From assembly GCA_023488945.1 (NCBI GenBank), contig JAMDBZ010000018.1, positions 25,173 to 89,172 of the forward strand: a DNA stretch of 64,000 nucleotides. The letters run 5' to 3'. Positions 42,308-51,308 of the stretch are shown here, piece after piece. Made by a program: the position numbers and the translations under genes. The notes beneath the pieces are model-generated. The model saw only the letters and a list, made by a program, of their open reading frames with translations. It had not been told where the DNA came from and ran no database searches. The number at the start of each line of letters is the position of its first letter. The stretch's first letter is position 1. The DNA comes from Deltaproteobacteria bacterium. Lineage in GTDB: Bacteria; Desulfobacterota_E; Deferrimicrobia; Deferrimicrobiales; Deferrimicrobiaceae.

Positions 42308-43288
42308 TCACGCCGCCTGCCCGATCCGCGAAAGGATCAGTCCCGACAGGCCGTCCCAGCCGTCGATGAACTCGACGGTCACGCGGAGCGCCATGACCGG
42401 GAACGGAGCCGATTCCGGCAGGCGGACGAGGTCCTTCTCCGTCGTGAGGACGGGCAGGCCGTCCGCGGCCGCGGCGATCCGTTCGATGTCCCCCGCCGTG
42501 TATCTCCGGTGGTCGGGAAAGGAGAGAAACCTCCGGACGCGCAGCCCGGCGGCCCGGAGCGTCTCCTCGAACTGGCGATTCCGCGCGATCCCGCCGAACG
42601 CGGCGACTTCCAGCCCGGGCGGGATGGCGGATTCCCGCCCCCGGCGGTCCGCCAGGCAGGAAGGCACCATGCGGGAGACCGCGATGGTCCGCCCCGGCGG
42701 AAAAGGGACGGTGGCCGCCACCCGCCGCCCCGCGGGCGCGTCCGCGCACTTCGTGATGACGAGCGCATCGGCGAACCGGGCGCTCCGCGGCGGCTCGCGG
42801 AGCGGTCCGAACGGGAGGGTCAGCCGGTTTCCGAGCCCCCGTTCTCCGTCGACGAGAAGGATGTCGAGGTCCCTCCTCAAGGCGAAATGCTGATACCCGT
42901 CGTCGAGGAGGAAGACGTCCGCCTTCCCCGCCTCGAGGCATTCGCGTCCGGCCGCAAGGCGCGACTCGCCCACGAGCACCGCGACTCCCGGGAGGGTCCC
43001 GGCGAGGAGAAACGGTTCGTCTCCTCCCTCGTCCGCGGTCACAACGGGACCGCCGCCCCGGGAAACCCAGAGGACCCCCCCCATTGTCCGGCCGTACCCC
43101 CGCGAAAGGATTGCCACGGCGAGTCCCTTGCCGGAAAGAAAGCGCGCCAGGAACTGGACGTGCGGCGTCTTTCCCGTCCCTCCCGCCGCCAGGTTCCCGA
43201 CGCTGATGACGGGCCGCGGGAGGGCCCCCGATCCGAGGATTCCGCGGCGGTGCAACGCCCTCTTCGCGGCGGCGAAGGCCCCGATCAC
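42308..43288 (-). CDS. lpxK: Tetraacyldisaccharide 4'-kinase
   Basis: 326 aa. Walker A SVGNLAAGGTGKTP near residue 26, the ILSRGYGR motif, and FLLDDGYQHFALRRDLDILLVD (DDGYQH catalytic segment). It phosphorylates the 4' position of the lipid A disaccharide at the inner membrane. The start is taken as GTG 43288, which overlaps the kdtA stop (GTGA) and gives a normal LpxK length. Confidence 0.94.
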   Translation of the reverse strand: MIGAFAAAKRALHRRGILGSGALPRPVISVGNLAAGGTGKTPHVQFLARFLSGKGLAVAILSRGYGRTMGGVLWVSRGGGPVVTADEGGDEPFLLAGTLPGVAVLVGESRLAAGRECLEAGKADVFLLDDGYQHFALRRDLDILLVDGERGLGNRLTLPFGPLREPPRSARFADALVITKCADAPAGRRVAATVPFPPGRTIAVSRMVPSCLADRRGRESAIPPGLEVAAFGGIARNRQFEETLRAAGLRVRRFLSFPDHRRYTAGDIERIAAAADGLPVLTTEKDLVRLPESAPFPVMALRVTVEFIDGWDGLSGLILSRIGQAA

Positions 43289-44616
43289 GGCGCGGCCGCC
43301 TTCCGGCGGAGCATCGAGAGGACGATCCCGGCGCTGCGCTCCGCCGCTCCCCGGAACGCGTCCAGGAGCTCGCGCCCCTTCCTTCCCATGGGTGCGTACC
43401 GATCCGGGTCTTCCGCCCAGTCCGCGATCCTCGCCGCGAGCTCCTCTCCGTCCTTTGCGACGGCGACCGCGCCCGCCGTCGCGAACAGGGAGACGATCTC
43501 CTGGAAATTCCGCGTGTGGGGGCCGATCACGGTGGGAACCGCATGGAGCGCCGGCTCGAGGATGTTGTGCCCTCCCTTCGGAACGAGGCTGCCGCCGACG
43601 AACGCGACGTCGGCCGCCGCATAAGCCGACAAAAGTTCCCCGACCGTGTCGAGAAGCACGATGGGGGATTCGTCCCCGTCGCCGGAAAGCCGGCTCTTTC
43701 TCTGAACGCCCCATCCCGCGCGGACGCACAGACCTTCCACGGCGTCGAACCGTTCCGGGTGGCGCGGCGCCAGAAGGAGCCGGACCCGCCCGTTCCGGGA
43801 TCTCGCCGCGAAAAGCGCCGCCAGGACGGCCTCTTCCTCCCCCTCGTGGGTCGAGCCGGCGACGAACCAAAGGTCCCCCGCCCGTTTCCGGTCCTTGAGC
43901 CAGGCCAGAAAGGGGGAGGGCTCGTCCGACGGGGGCGGCGCGACATCGAACTTGATGTTCCCGAGAGCCGCGACGGCGGCTGCGTCCGCCCCGATGGCCC
44001 GGAATCGCCGGGCGTCCTCCTCGGTCTGGGCCGCGATCACCGAGAGGCACCGGAGCACCGGGCCGAAAAGGAAGCGGAACCGCATGTAGCGGCGGAACGA
44101 GCGGTCGGAGATCCTCCCGTTGAGGAGGACGGCCGGGATCCCGCGCCGGGCGCACTCGGCCAGGAAGTTCGGCCAGATCTCGGTCTCGATCATCGCCACG
44201 GCGTCCGGCCGGACGCGATCGAGGAACCGCCCGCAAAGGGGGGGGAGATCGAAGGGGAAGTAAAACCGCCCGTCGATCCGGTTGCCGAGGACCTTCCCGG
44301 CGGCCTCCTGACCGGTGATCGTGACCGTGGACAGGAGGAGATCCACGGAGGGGTCGCGGCGCTTCAGTTGCCGCGTGAGAGCCGCGACGGAGAGGGTTTC
44401 CCCGACCGAGACGGCGTGGATCCAGACGCGGGGACGCCCGGACGCGGCGGGGATGCGATCCATCCGCACGCCGAGACGGTCGAGGAAGTTCCGCCGTCGC
44501 TTCGCCGCGGAGAGCGCGTAAGGCAGCCAGGCGGGCGCACCGAGGACGAGCCCGGCCGCAAGGACCGCGTTGTACGCCGCGTGGACGGCGCTTCCTGGCA
44601 GGAACGGTTTCGCCAA
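43285..44616 (-). CDS. kdtA: 3-deoxy-D-manno-octulosonic acid (Kdo) transferase
   Basis: 443 aa (also named waaA). N-terminal membrane anchor (about 10-35), WIHAVSVGE (residues 65-73), MIETEIWPNFL near 142 and GGSLVPKGGHNILEPALHAVPTVIGPHTRNF (GGHNILEPA) near 345. A GT-B transferase adding Kdo to lipid IVA. Starts 4 bp after msbA and overlaps lpxK. Confidence 0.95.
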   Translation of the reverse strand: MAKPFLPGSAVHAAYNAVLAAGLVLGAPAWLPYALSAAKRRRNFLDRLGVRMDRIPAASGRPRVWIHAVSVGETLSVAALTRQLKRRDPSVDLLLSTVTITGQEAAGKVLGNRIDGRFYFPFDLPPLCGRFLDRVRPDAVAMIETEIWPNFLAECARRGIPAVLLNGRISDRSFRRYMRFRFLFGPVLRCLSVIAAQTEEDARRFRAIGADAAAVAALGNIKFDVAPPPSDEPSPFLAWLKDRKRAGDLWFVAGSTHEGEEEAVLAALFAARSRNGRVRLLLAPRHPERFDAVEGLCVRAGWGVQRKSRLSGDGDESPIVLLDTVGELLSAYAAADVAFVGGSLVPKGGHNILEPALHAVPTVIGPHTRNFQEIVSLFATAGAVAVAKDGEELAARIADWAEDPDRYAPMGRKGRELLDAFRGAAERSAGIVLSMLRRKAAAP

Positions 44617-44620
44617 CGGA

Positions 44621-46387
44621 TCACGCGGGTCCCGCGGCCGCGGGGCCGGGCTTCCTGCCCTCGAACTGCTTCAGGTAGAACGACCGGTACCGGGATTCGC
44701 GGGCGAGCAGTTCCGCGTGCGGGCCCGACTCCACGATCCGGCCGTTCTCGATGACGACGATGACGTCCGCGTTCCGGACGGTCGAGAGCCGGTGGGCGAT
44801 GACGAACGTGGTCCGGCCGCGCATCAGGTTGTCGAGCGCCTCCTGGACGATGCTCTCGGACTCCGTGTCGAGGGCCGACGTCGCCTCGTCGAGGACGAGG
44901 ATGGGGGCGTCCTTGAGGAGGGCCCGGGCGATCGCGATCCGCTGCCTCTCCCCGCCCGAGAGCTTGAGCCCCTGCTCGCCAATCACCGTGCCGTACCCCT
45001 CCCTCAGGCGGGAGATGAAGTTGTGGGCGTTGGCGCGCGCAGCGGCCTCCATGATCCTCTCGGCCGGCGCCCCCGGCATCCCGTAAGCGATGTTGTTCCG
45101 CACGGTGTCGTTGAACAGGATGGTGTGCTGGCTCACGATCCCGATCTGCGCGCGCAGCGAGGCGAGCGTCACGTCCCGGATATCGACGCCGTCGATCCGG
45201 ATCGATCCCCGCTCGGGGTCGTAGAACCGGGGGAGCAGGTCGACCAGCGTCGTCTTGCCGGCGCCGCTGGACCCCACGACGGCGATCATCGAGCCCACGG
45301 GAACCCGCAACGAGATGTCCTTGAGGATCGGCTCCCCGTCGTCCTCCGCATAGCGGAAATCGACGCGATCGTAGACGATCTCGCGGCTCACGGCGGGGAG
45401 CGCGGCGGCGTCCTCCTTCTCCCGGACCTCGGGAAGCGTGTCGAGGACCTCGAAGACCCGCGTGGCGGCCGCGATCCCCTGCTGGATGACGTTGTTGATC
45501 CGGGACAGGCGCTTGACCGGCTCGTAGAGCATGAACAGGGCGGTCATGAAGGAGAAGAAGTTCCCCGGGGTGCTGTGCCCGTTGACCACGCTGTAGCCGC
45601 CGTAGAAGATCACCGCGGCCGCACCGACCCCCGCGAACATCTCCGACAGCGGCGCGGTCAGGGCCTGGACCTTGACGATCTTCATGGTGAGCCGGAAGAG
45701 GTCGGCGTTGTGGGTCGTGAACCGGTCGACCTCGTACTGCTCCGCCCCGAACGCCTTGACGAGCTTGGCCCCGCTGATCGTCTCCTGGAGATGGGAGGAC
45801 AGGCCGCCGGTCACCTCCTGCGTCCGGATGCTCGTCCTCCTCAGCTTGCGGCCGAACCGCGCGATCGGCCAGAAGGCGAGGGGAAACGCGACGAGCGCGA
45901 CGAGGGCCAGCCGCCAGTCGCGGTAGAACACGACCGCGACCAGGAAGACGGCGGTGAAGACGTCCTTGATGAGCCCCGTCACGGCGTCGGTGATCGCCCC
46001 CTGCATCAGCCCGACGTCGTTCGTGACGCGCGACATGAGGACCCCCGTCGGGTGCTTCGTGTAGAACGACAGGGAAAGCGACTGCATGTGCCGGTAGAGG
46101 TGCTCCCGGATGTCGCGCACCACCCGCTGCCCCGCCCCGCTCATGAGGTAGTTCTGGAGGAAGTCGAACACCCCCTTGAGCAGGTAGACGCCGAGGACGA
46201 GAAACGGGATGACAGCCAGGCGGGTCGCGTCCTTCTTGATGAAGATGTCGTCCAGGGCCGGCTTGACGAGAAAGGCGATCGAGCCGTGGAAGGCGGACAC
46301 GATGACCATGAAGAGCATCGCGAGGACGAGCTTCGGGACGTAGGGGCGGACGTAGACGAGCATCCGCCGGTAGATCGACAGGCTCAT
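44621..46387 (-). CDS. msbA: Lipid A export ATP-binding/permease MsbA
   Basis: 588 aa. A six-helix type I exporter domain (about 15-310), then an NBD with Walker A GSSGAGKTT (near 381), signature LSGGERQRIAIARAL and Walker B ILVLDEATSALD. It flips core-lipid A across the inner membrane. ATG 46387 overlaps lpxB stop (ATGA). Alternative ATG 46399 is possible but adds only four residues. Confidence 0.94.
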   Translation of the reverse strand: MSLSIYRRMLVYVRPYVPKLVLAMLFMVIVSAFHGSIAFLVKPALDDIFIKKDATRLAVIPFLVLGVYLLKGVFDFLQNYLMSGAGQRVVRDIREHLYRHMQSLSLSFYTKHPTGVLMSRVTNDVGLMQGAITDAVTGLIKDVFTAVFLVAVVFYRDWRLALVALVAFPLAFWPIARFGRKLRRTSIRTQEVTGGLSSHLQETISGAKLVKAFGAEQYEVDRFTTHNADLFRLTMKIVKVQALTAPLSEMFAGVGAAAVIFYGGYSVVNGHSTPGNFFSFMTALFMLYEPVKRLSRINNVIQQGIAAATRVFEVLDTLPEVREKEDAAALPAVSREIVYDRVDFRYAEDDGEPILKDISLRVPVGSMIAVVGSSGAGKTTLVDLLPRFYDPERGSIRIDGVDIRDVTLASLRAQIGIVSQHTILFNDTVRNNIAYGMPGAPAERIMEAAARANAHNFISRLREGYGTVIGEQGLKLSGGERQRIAIARALLKDAPILVLDEATSALDTESESIVQEALDNLMRGRTTFVIAHRLSTVRNADVIVVIENGRIVESGPHAELLARESRYRSFYLKQFEGRKPGPAAAGPA

Positions 46388-47532
46388 GCCCCTCTCCATA
46401 CGCGCTCCAGCATCTCCGCCGCCGCCTCGTACGGGCCCTCTCCCCGGAGCCGCGCGCGCAGGGCGAGGCATTTCCCCCGAACGGTCTCCCGCCGCCCCGC
46501 GTCGGAAAGGAGCGCCGCCAGCTCATCCGCCATCCGGTCGGGACGGCACTCCCCCTGGATGAGCTCGGGCAGAAACGGCTCGCCGGCGACGATGTTGGGG
46601 AGCCCGATGCTCCGCACGGATACGAGGCGCTTCCCGATCCAATAGGTCGGGAACGACGTCCTGTACACGATGACCGGCGGGATCCCCAGCAGGGACAGCT
46701 CGAGCGTCGCGGTCCCCGACGCGCACAGCGCGGCGTCCATCAGGAGGAACGCGCGGTGCCGGTCCTCCTCCACGATGGTGGCGCAAACGGGCGATCCGCG
46801 CAATCCCCCGTCGATCAACGGACGGAACCGGCGGTCCGCCAGCGGGACGATGAACCGGACTCCCGGGAGCCGTTGCGCCAGGGTTTCCGCGGCCCGGACC
46901 ATGAGCGGAAAGTGGGTCCGGATCTCCCCGTCCCGGCTGCCGGGAAGCAGTCCGACGACGGGGCCTCCTTCCGGGATTCCGAACCGTCCGGGCTCGGGAG
47001 CCGCGTCGAGGACGGGGGCCAGCTCCGTCAGGAGCGGGTGTCCCGCGAACCGCACGTCGACCCCCGCCTCCCTGAGGATCGGCTCCTCGAACGGAAACGG
47101 CACCACGACGCCTTTCGTGAAGGAGGCGAGCTCGCGCGCCCGTCCCTTCCGCCACGCCCAGAGCTGGGGGGGTATGAAATAGACGACCGGCACGCCGCGG
47201 GCCGCCGCCCTCTTCCCGACACGGAAGTTGAAGTCCGGGAAATCCACCAGCAGAACCGCCCCGACGTCGGGGGCCGTCGCCCTCCGGGCCGTGTTTCTGA
47301 GCGCCCCCAGGATCGCCGGGAGATGGAACGCCACCTCGAAGAGGCCGACGACGGAGATCCGCTCGTAATCGAGGTGGAGGCGGACCCCTTCCGCCGCGAG
47401 CCGCCGGCTCCCGACCCCTTCCAGGACCGCGCCGGGGACCCGCTTCCGGAACGCCCTCGCGACGCCTGCGGCGTAGGTCTCCCCCGAGGGCTCGCCGCAC
47501 ACGATGAACAGCGTGTCGCGTCCCTGCGTCAA
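46384..47532 (-). CDS. lpxB: Lipid-A-disaccharide synthase
   Basis: 382 aa, full length. FIVCGEPSGETYAAGVARA at the N-terminus, EGVGSRRLAAEG, AVLLVDFPDFNFRV (about 87), YFIPPQLWAWR (about 113) and LLPGSRDGEI (about 190). Condenses UDP-2,3-diacyl-GlcN with lipid X. The start is TTG 47532, overlapping the Gfo/Idh stop (TTGA); no ATG or GTG lies near the conserved N-terminus. Confidence 0.95.
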   Translation of the reverse strand: MTQGRDTLFIVCGEPSGETYAAGVARAFRKRVPGAVLEGVGSRRLAAEGVRLHLDYERISVVGLFEVAFHLPAILGALRNTARRATAPDVGAVLLVDFPDFNFRVGKRAAARGVPVVYFIPPQLWAWRKGRARELASFTKGVVVPFPFEEPILREAGVDVRFAGHPLLTELAPVLDAAPEPGRFGIPEGGPVVGLLPGSRDGEIRTHFPLMVRAAETLAQRLPGVRFIVPLADRRFRPLIDGGLRGSPVCATIVEEDRHRAFLLMDAALCASGTATLELSLLGIPPVIVYRTSFPTYWIGKRLVSVRSIGLPNIVAGEPFLPELIQGECRPDRMADELAALLSDAGRRETVRGKCLALRARLRGEGPYEAAAEMLERVWRGA

Positions 47533-48461
47533 CGGCGCCTCATCCTCCGGAGGATCCGGAAGGCGGTCTCGAGGGCGACGAGGCCGTCCGCCCCCGTGAC
47601 CCGCGGCACGGCGCCGGTTCGCACGCACTCGATGAAGGAGGCGATCTCGTCCCGGAGCGCGTCCCCCTTCTGCGTCTCGAGCAGCTCGCCCGAGATCTCG
47701 GCCGGGCCGCCCGGGCCTTGCGGGAAGGTCTTGCGGTAGATCTGGATCTGGTGCTCCACGAAGTCCATCGACACGTAAGCGTCTTCCTGGAAGATCCGGA
47801 TCTTGCGCTGCTTCCGCGCCGAGACCCGGCTGGCCGTGAGGTTCGCCACGCACCCGCCCGCGAACGTCAGTCGGGCGTTCGCGATGTCGATGTTGGGGGA
47901 GATGACGGGAACGCCGACCGCGTGGACCCGGGCGATCGGGGAACGGACGAACGACAGGATGAGGTCAATGTCGTGGATCATCAGGTCGAGGACGACGTCG
48001 ACGTCGGTCCCGCGTCCTCCGAACGGGCCCAGCCGGTGGCATTCGATGAACCGCGGCTCCCGCAGGAGGGACGCCGCCGCCGCCACGGCCGGGTTGAACC
48101 GCTCCAGATGGCCGATCTGCAGGATCCGCCGGGTCCGCTCCGCCTCCCGGACGATGGCCCGTCCCTCGCGGACCGTGGCCGCGATCGGCTTCTCCAGCAG
48201 GATGTGGGCGCCCGAACGCAGCGCCGCGAGCGCCACCGCGTGGTGGGCGGTCGTGGGCACCGCGATCGTCGCCGCCTCGACGTCCCGCAGGAGGAGATCC
48301 TGCCTCTCGTAGAAGGCGGTCCCCGTTTCCCGGGCGACCGTCCGGCCGCGCGCCGGGTCCGCGTCGGTCACGCCGACAAGGCGGGCGTCCGGCATCGCCG
48401 CGAGTTTCTGCGCGTGGAGCCGGCCGAGATACCCGACGCCGATGACGCCGACCCGGAGCAT
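47529..48461 (-). CDS. Gfo/Idh/MocA family oxidoreductase in the lipid A operon
   Basis: 310 aa. Rossmann motif VGVIGVGYLGRLHAQKL, the EKPIA motif near residue 92 (catalytic Lys) and C-terminal GFO_IDH_MocA domain with IHDIDLIL (catalytic His region near 165). It is NAD(P)-dependent on sugar or sugar-nucleotide substrates. It lies between lpxA and lpxB, where other bacteria encode LpxI. One possibility is a GnnA-like UDP-GlcNAc 3-dehydrogenase, but the expected aminotransferase partner is not adjacent. Substrate therefore unassigned. Confidence 0.88.
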   Translation of the reverse strand: MLRVGVIGVGYLGRLHAQKLAAMPDARLVGVTDADPARGRTVARETGTAFYERQDLLLRDVEAATIAVPTTAHHAVALAALRSGAHILLEKPIAATVREGRAIVREAERTRRILQIGHLERFNPAVAAAASLLREPRFIECHRLGPFGGRGTDVDVVLDLMIHDIDLILSFVRSPIARVHAVGVPVISPNIDIANARLTFAGGCVANLTASRVSARKQRKIRIFQEDAYVSMDFVEHQIQIYRKTFPQGPGGPAEISGELLETQKGDALRDEIASFIECVRTGAVPRVTGADGLVALETAFRILRRMRRR

Positions 48462-48465
48462 GGGC

Positions 48466-49248
48466 TTACCGGTGCACCCCCCGCTTGCTCTCCCGGATGA
48501 ACGCGATCAGGTGCCGCACCTCCGGAAGCTGCGGGACCTCCGACTCCGCCCTGGTCAGCGCCTCGGATATGGGGAACCCGGAGCGGAAGAGGATCTTGTA
48601 GGCTTGCTTGAGCGCCGAGATGGTCTCCTCCGAAAAGCCGTTCCGCTTCAGGCCGATGAGGTTGAGCCCGTACAGGTTCTGCTCTTTCCCGCCCCGTCCG
48701 ACCACCGCCGTGACATAAGGCGGGATGTCCATGGAGACGCCGGAGAGCGCGCCGAGGATCGAGAACGATCCGATCCGGACGAACTGGTGGATCCCGACGA
48801 GCCCCCCGATAATTGCCGCGTCGCCCACCTCGACGTGCCCCGCAAGCGTCGCGGCGTTCGCCATGACGACCCGGTTCCCGACCGCGCAGTCGTGCGCGAC
48901 GTGGCAGTAGGCCATCAGGAGGGTGCCGTTCCCGACCCGCGTCGTGCCGCCTCCGCCGACGGTCCCGCGGTTCACCGTCACGTATTCCCGGATGACGGTC
49001 CCCTCGCCGATCTCCACCCAGGTTTCCTCTCCCTTGAACTTCAAATCCTGGGGGGGAGCGCCGATCGAGGCGAAGGGGGACACCCGGGTCCCCTTCCCGA
49101 TCCGGGTATGGGACTCGATGACGGCGTGGGAGCCGACCACGCACCCGTCCCCGATCGTCACCTTGGGGCCGATGACGGCATACGCGCCCACCGTCACGCC
49201 CTCTCCGAGCCGTGCGTCCGGATCGATGATCGCGGTCGGATGGATCAT
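48466..49248 (-). CDS. lpxA: UDP-N-acetylglucosamine acyltransferase
   Basis: 260 aa left-handed beta-helix with hexapeptide repeats from residue 1 to about 185 and a C-terminal helical domain. The catalytic His lies in the conserved CHVAHDCAVGNRVVMANAATLAGH (HVAHDC near residue 120), and GLVGIHQFVRIGSFS follows. First step of lipid A synthesis. ATG 49248 overlaps fabZ stop (ATGA). Confidence 0.95.
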   Translation of the reverse strand: MIHPTAIIDPDARLGEGVTVGAYAVIGPKVTIGDGCVVGSHAVIESHTRIGKGTRVSPFASIGAPPQDLKFKGEETWVEIGEGTVIREYVTVNRGTVGGGGTTRVGNGTLLMAYCHVAHDCAVGNRVVMANAATLAGHVEVGDAAIIGGLVGIHQFVRIGSFSILGALSGVSMDIPPYVTAVVGRGGKEQNLYGLNLIGLKRNGFSEETISALKQAYKILFRSGFPISEALTRAESEVPQLPEVRHLIAFIRESKRGVHR

Positions 49249-49706
49249 TGCCCCGCCCTCTCGCCCGGCGGCGTAGCCACCCCTTCCGGGATCGTGGCCG
49301 TCACGTCGGCCGATGCCGCCAGCTGGCCGTCCACCCACGCCTTCCCCTGCATCTTCCAGACCGGTCCCTTGTGCGCCAGGACGGTGATCTCCAGGCGGAT
49401 CTGGTCGCCGGGGACGACCGGTTTCCGGAAACGGCAGCCGTCGATCCCGGCGAAGTAGGCGATCCGCTTCCGGCCGCCGATCGCCTTGAGAGCGAGGATC
49501 CCGCCCGCCTGCGCAAGGGCCTCGATGATGAGGACGCCCGGCATGACCGGATGCCCCGGGAAGTGCCCCTGGAAGAACGGCTCGTCGATCGTCACGTTCT
49601 TGATCCCCACGATCCGCTTCTCCGGCTCGAACTCGACGATCCGGTCCACGAGCAGGAACGGGTAACGATGCGGCAGGAGCTCCATGATCTCCTTCACGTC
49701 GAGCAT
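49245..49706 (-). CDS. fabZ: 3-hydroxyacyl-ACP dehydratase
   Basis: 153 aa. Hot-dog fold with [37 protein letters not shown] (catalytic His in [11 protein letters not shown]) near residue 50. It competes with LpxA for 3-hydroxyacyl-ACP, which explains its place in lpxD-fabZ-lpxA. One base separates it from lpxD. Confidence 0.96.
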   Translation of the reverse strand: MLDVKEIMELLPHRYPFLLVDRIVEFEPEKRIVGIKNVTIDEPFFQGHFPGHPVMPGVLIIEALAQAGGILALKAIGGRKRIAYFAGIDGCRFRKPVVPGDQIRLEITVLAHKGPVWKMQGKAWVDGQLAASADVTATIPEGVATPPGERAGQ

Positions 49707-49707
49707 C

Positions 49708-50742
49708 TCAATCCTCCCCTCCTTTTTTCATCGCCTCCTCGATCCGCCTGACGCGGCGGAACAGCTCCGGGAGCTTCGGCAGGAGCACGGACATCCGGAG
49801 CCACGCGGCGTGCGGCATCGCGGGACTCCCGGACCACGCCGGACTCTCCGACGCCGAGAGCGGGCCCGCGACCCCGGACTGGGCGCCGAGCATCACCCCG
49901 TCGCCCACGTCGAGGTGCCCGGCGAGCCCGGCCTGGCCGCCGATCATCACACGGTCGCCCACGCGGCAGCTCCCTGAAATCCCGGCCTGCGCCGCGATGA
50001 CGGTGTCGCGCCCGATCTCGACGTTGTGGCCGACCTGGATCAGGTTGTCGAGCTTCGTCCCCCGGCCGATCCGCGTGACGCCGAGCGCAGCCCGGTCGAT
50101 CGTGGTGTTCGCGCCGATCTCGACGTCGTCCCCGATCTCGACCGTCCCCACCTGGGGGATCTTCTTGTACCCGGCCCGCGTGGGAGCGAAGCCGAACCCG
50201 TCGCTCCCGATGACGCACCCCGCGTGCAGGATGACGCGCGAGCCGACCCGCACTCCCCGGTAGAGCGTGACGCGGGGGTAGATCAGGCAGTCCTCCCCGA
50301 TCGCGACCCCCCGCCCCACGGTCGTGCCGGCCCCGATCGCGGTCCGGTCGCCGATCACGGCCTCCTCCTCGACGACCGCGAACGGCGCGATCGACACCTC
50401 CCGCCCGATCCGCGCCGCCGGGTGGACGAAAGCCCTTTCCGAGACGCCGGCCTCCGGCCGCGCGGGGGGGTGGAAGATCTCCACGGCGCAGGCGAACGCG
50501 TAGTACGGGTTCTCGCACAGGAGGAACCGGGCCAGCGCCCCTTCGACCGGCTCCCGTGCGATGATGGCCGCCGCCCGGGACTCCCGCGCGCGGCGGGCGT
50601 ACTTCGGGTTGGCCAGGAACGTGACGTGTCCCGGTCCCGCCTCCTCGATCGGCGCCACGCCGGTCACGAGGACGTCGCCGTCCCCCGCGAGCCTCGCTCC
50701 GATCCGGGCGGCCAGGTCCGACAGGCGGATCTCACTTCCCAC
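49708..50742 (-). CDS. lpxD: UDP-3-O-(3-hydroxyacyl)glucosamine N-acyltransferase
   Basis: 344 aa. N-terminal uridine-binding domain (to about 100), then hexapeptide repeats; the catalytic His is in LIQVGHNVEIG near 236, followed by AAQAGISGSCRVGDR. A C-terminal coiled tail (LPELFRRVRRIEEAMKKG). Start GTG 50742, inside the last codons of skp (11-bp overlap). Confidence 0.95.
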   Translation of the reverse strand: MGSEIRLSDLAARIGARLAGDGDVLVTGVAPIEEAGPGHVTFLANPKYARRARESRAAAIIAREPVEGALARFLLCENPYYAFACAVEIFHPPARPEAGVSERAFVHPAARIGREVSIAPFAVVEEEAVIGDRTAIGAGTTVGRGVAIGEDCLIYPRVTLYRGVRVGSRVILHAGCVIGSDGFGFAPTRAGYKKIPQVGTVEIGDDVEIGANTTIDRAALGVTRIGRGTKLDNLIQVGHNVEIGRDTVIAAQAGISGSCRVGDRVMIGGQAGLAGHLDVGDGVMLGAQSGVAGPLSASESPAWSGSPAMPHAAWLRMSVLLPKLPELFRRVRRIEEAMKKGGED

Positions 50743-51292
50743 CGGCTCCCTCCTTGCCCGTTCGCGCCTTCCCGTTGTCCTTGTCGACGAGGTCCTTCAC
50801 CTTGGACGTGATGTCCAGCGCCGGATTGAAGTGGATCACGCCGGCCGACCGTTCGAGCAGAAGGTCGATCTTCTCCCGGGCGACCACCTTGTCCACCTCG
50901 GCCTCGATCATCTTCAGGACGTCGCGCGTCAGGTCCGCCTGGCGCGTCTGCATCTCCTTCTCCGATTCCTGCGTCAGCCGGCGCAGCTCGGCGACCTTCG
51001 CCGCCAGGGCCTCCTCCTTCTCCTTGAGCTTCTCCTTCGCCAGGAGGATCTTCTGCTTGTCGAGGTCCTCCTTCATCGTCCGGGCCTCTTCCTGCACCGC
51101 GTCGATCTTCGTCTTGAGCTCCTTGTACCGTTCCTCCATCTTCTTCTTGGCCGCCACCCCGGCGTCCGACTCGTTCAGGATCTTGTTGACGTCGATCACC
51201 GCGATCTTCAGCCCCTCGGCCCGCGCCGTTCCCGCGAGGACCAGGACCCCCGCGAGGACCGCGGCCATCGCCTTCCATCCGCCGAACTTCAT
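50732..51292 (-). CDS. skp: OmpH/Skp-family periplasmic chaperone
   Basis: 186 aa. Signal peptide (MKFGGWKAMAAVLAGVLVLA, cleavage near ARA-EG), IAVIDVNKILNES at the mature start, then a long charged coiled coil (about 45-130) and the closing ERSAGVIHFNPALDIT. It escorts unfolded outer-membrane proteins to BAM. AAGGAGG ribosome site before ATG 51292. 16 bp after bamA. Confidence 0.92.
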   Translation of the reverse strand: MKFGGWKAMAAVLAGVLVLAGTARAEGLKIAVIDVNKILNESDAGVAAKKKMEERYKELKTKIDAVQEEARTMKEDLDKQKILLAKEKLKEKEEALAAKVAELRRLTQESEKEMQTRQADLTRDVLKMIEAEVDKVVAREKIDLLLERSAGVIHFNPALDITSKVKDLVDKDNGKARTGKEGAGGK

Positions 51293-51308
51293 GGTTCCCT
51301 CCTTGGCG

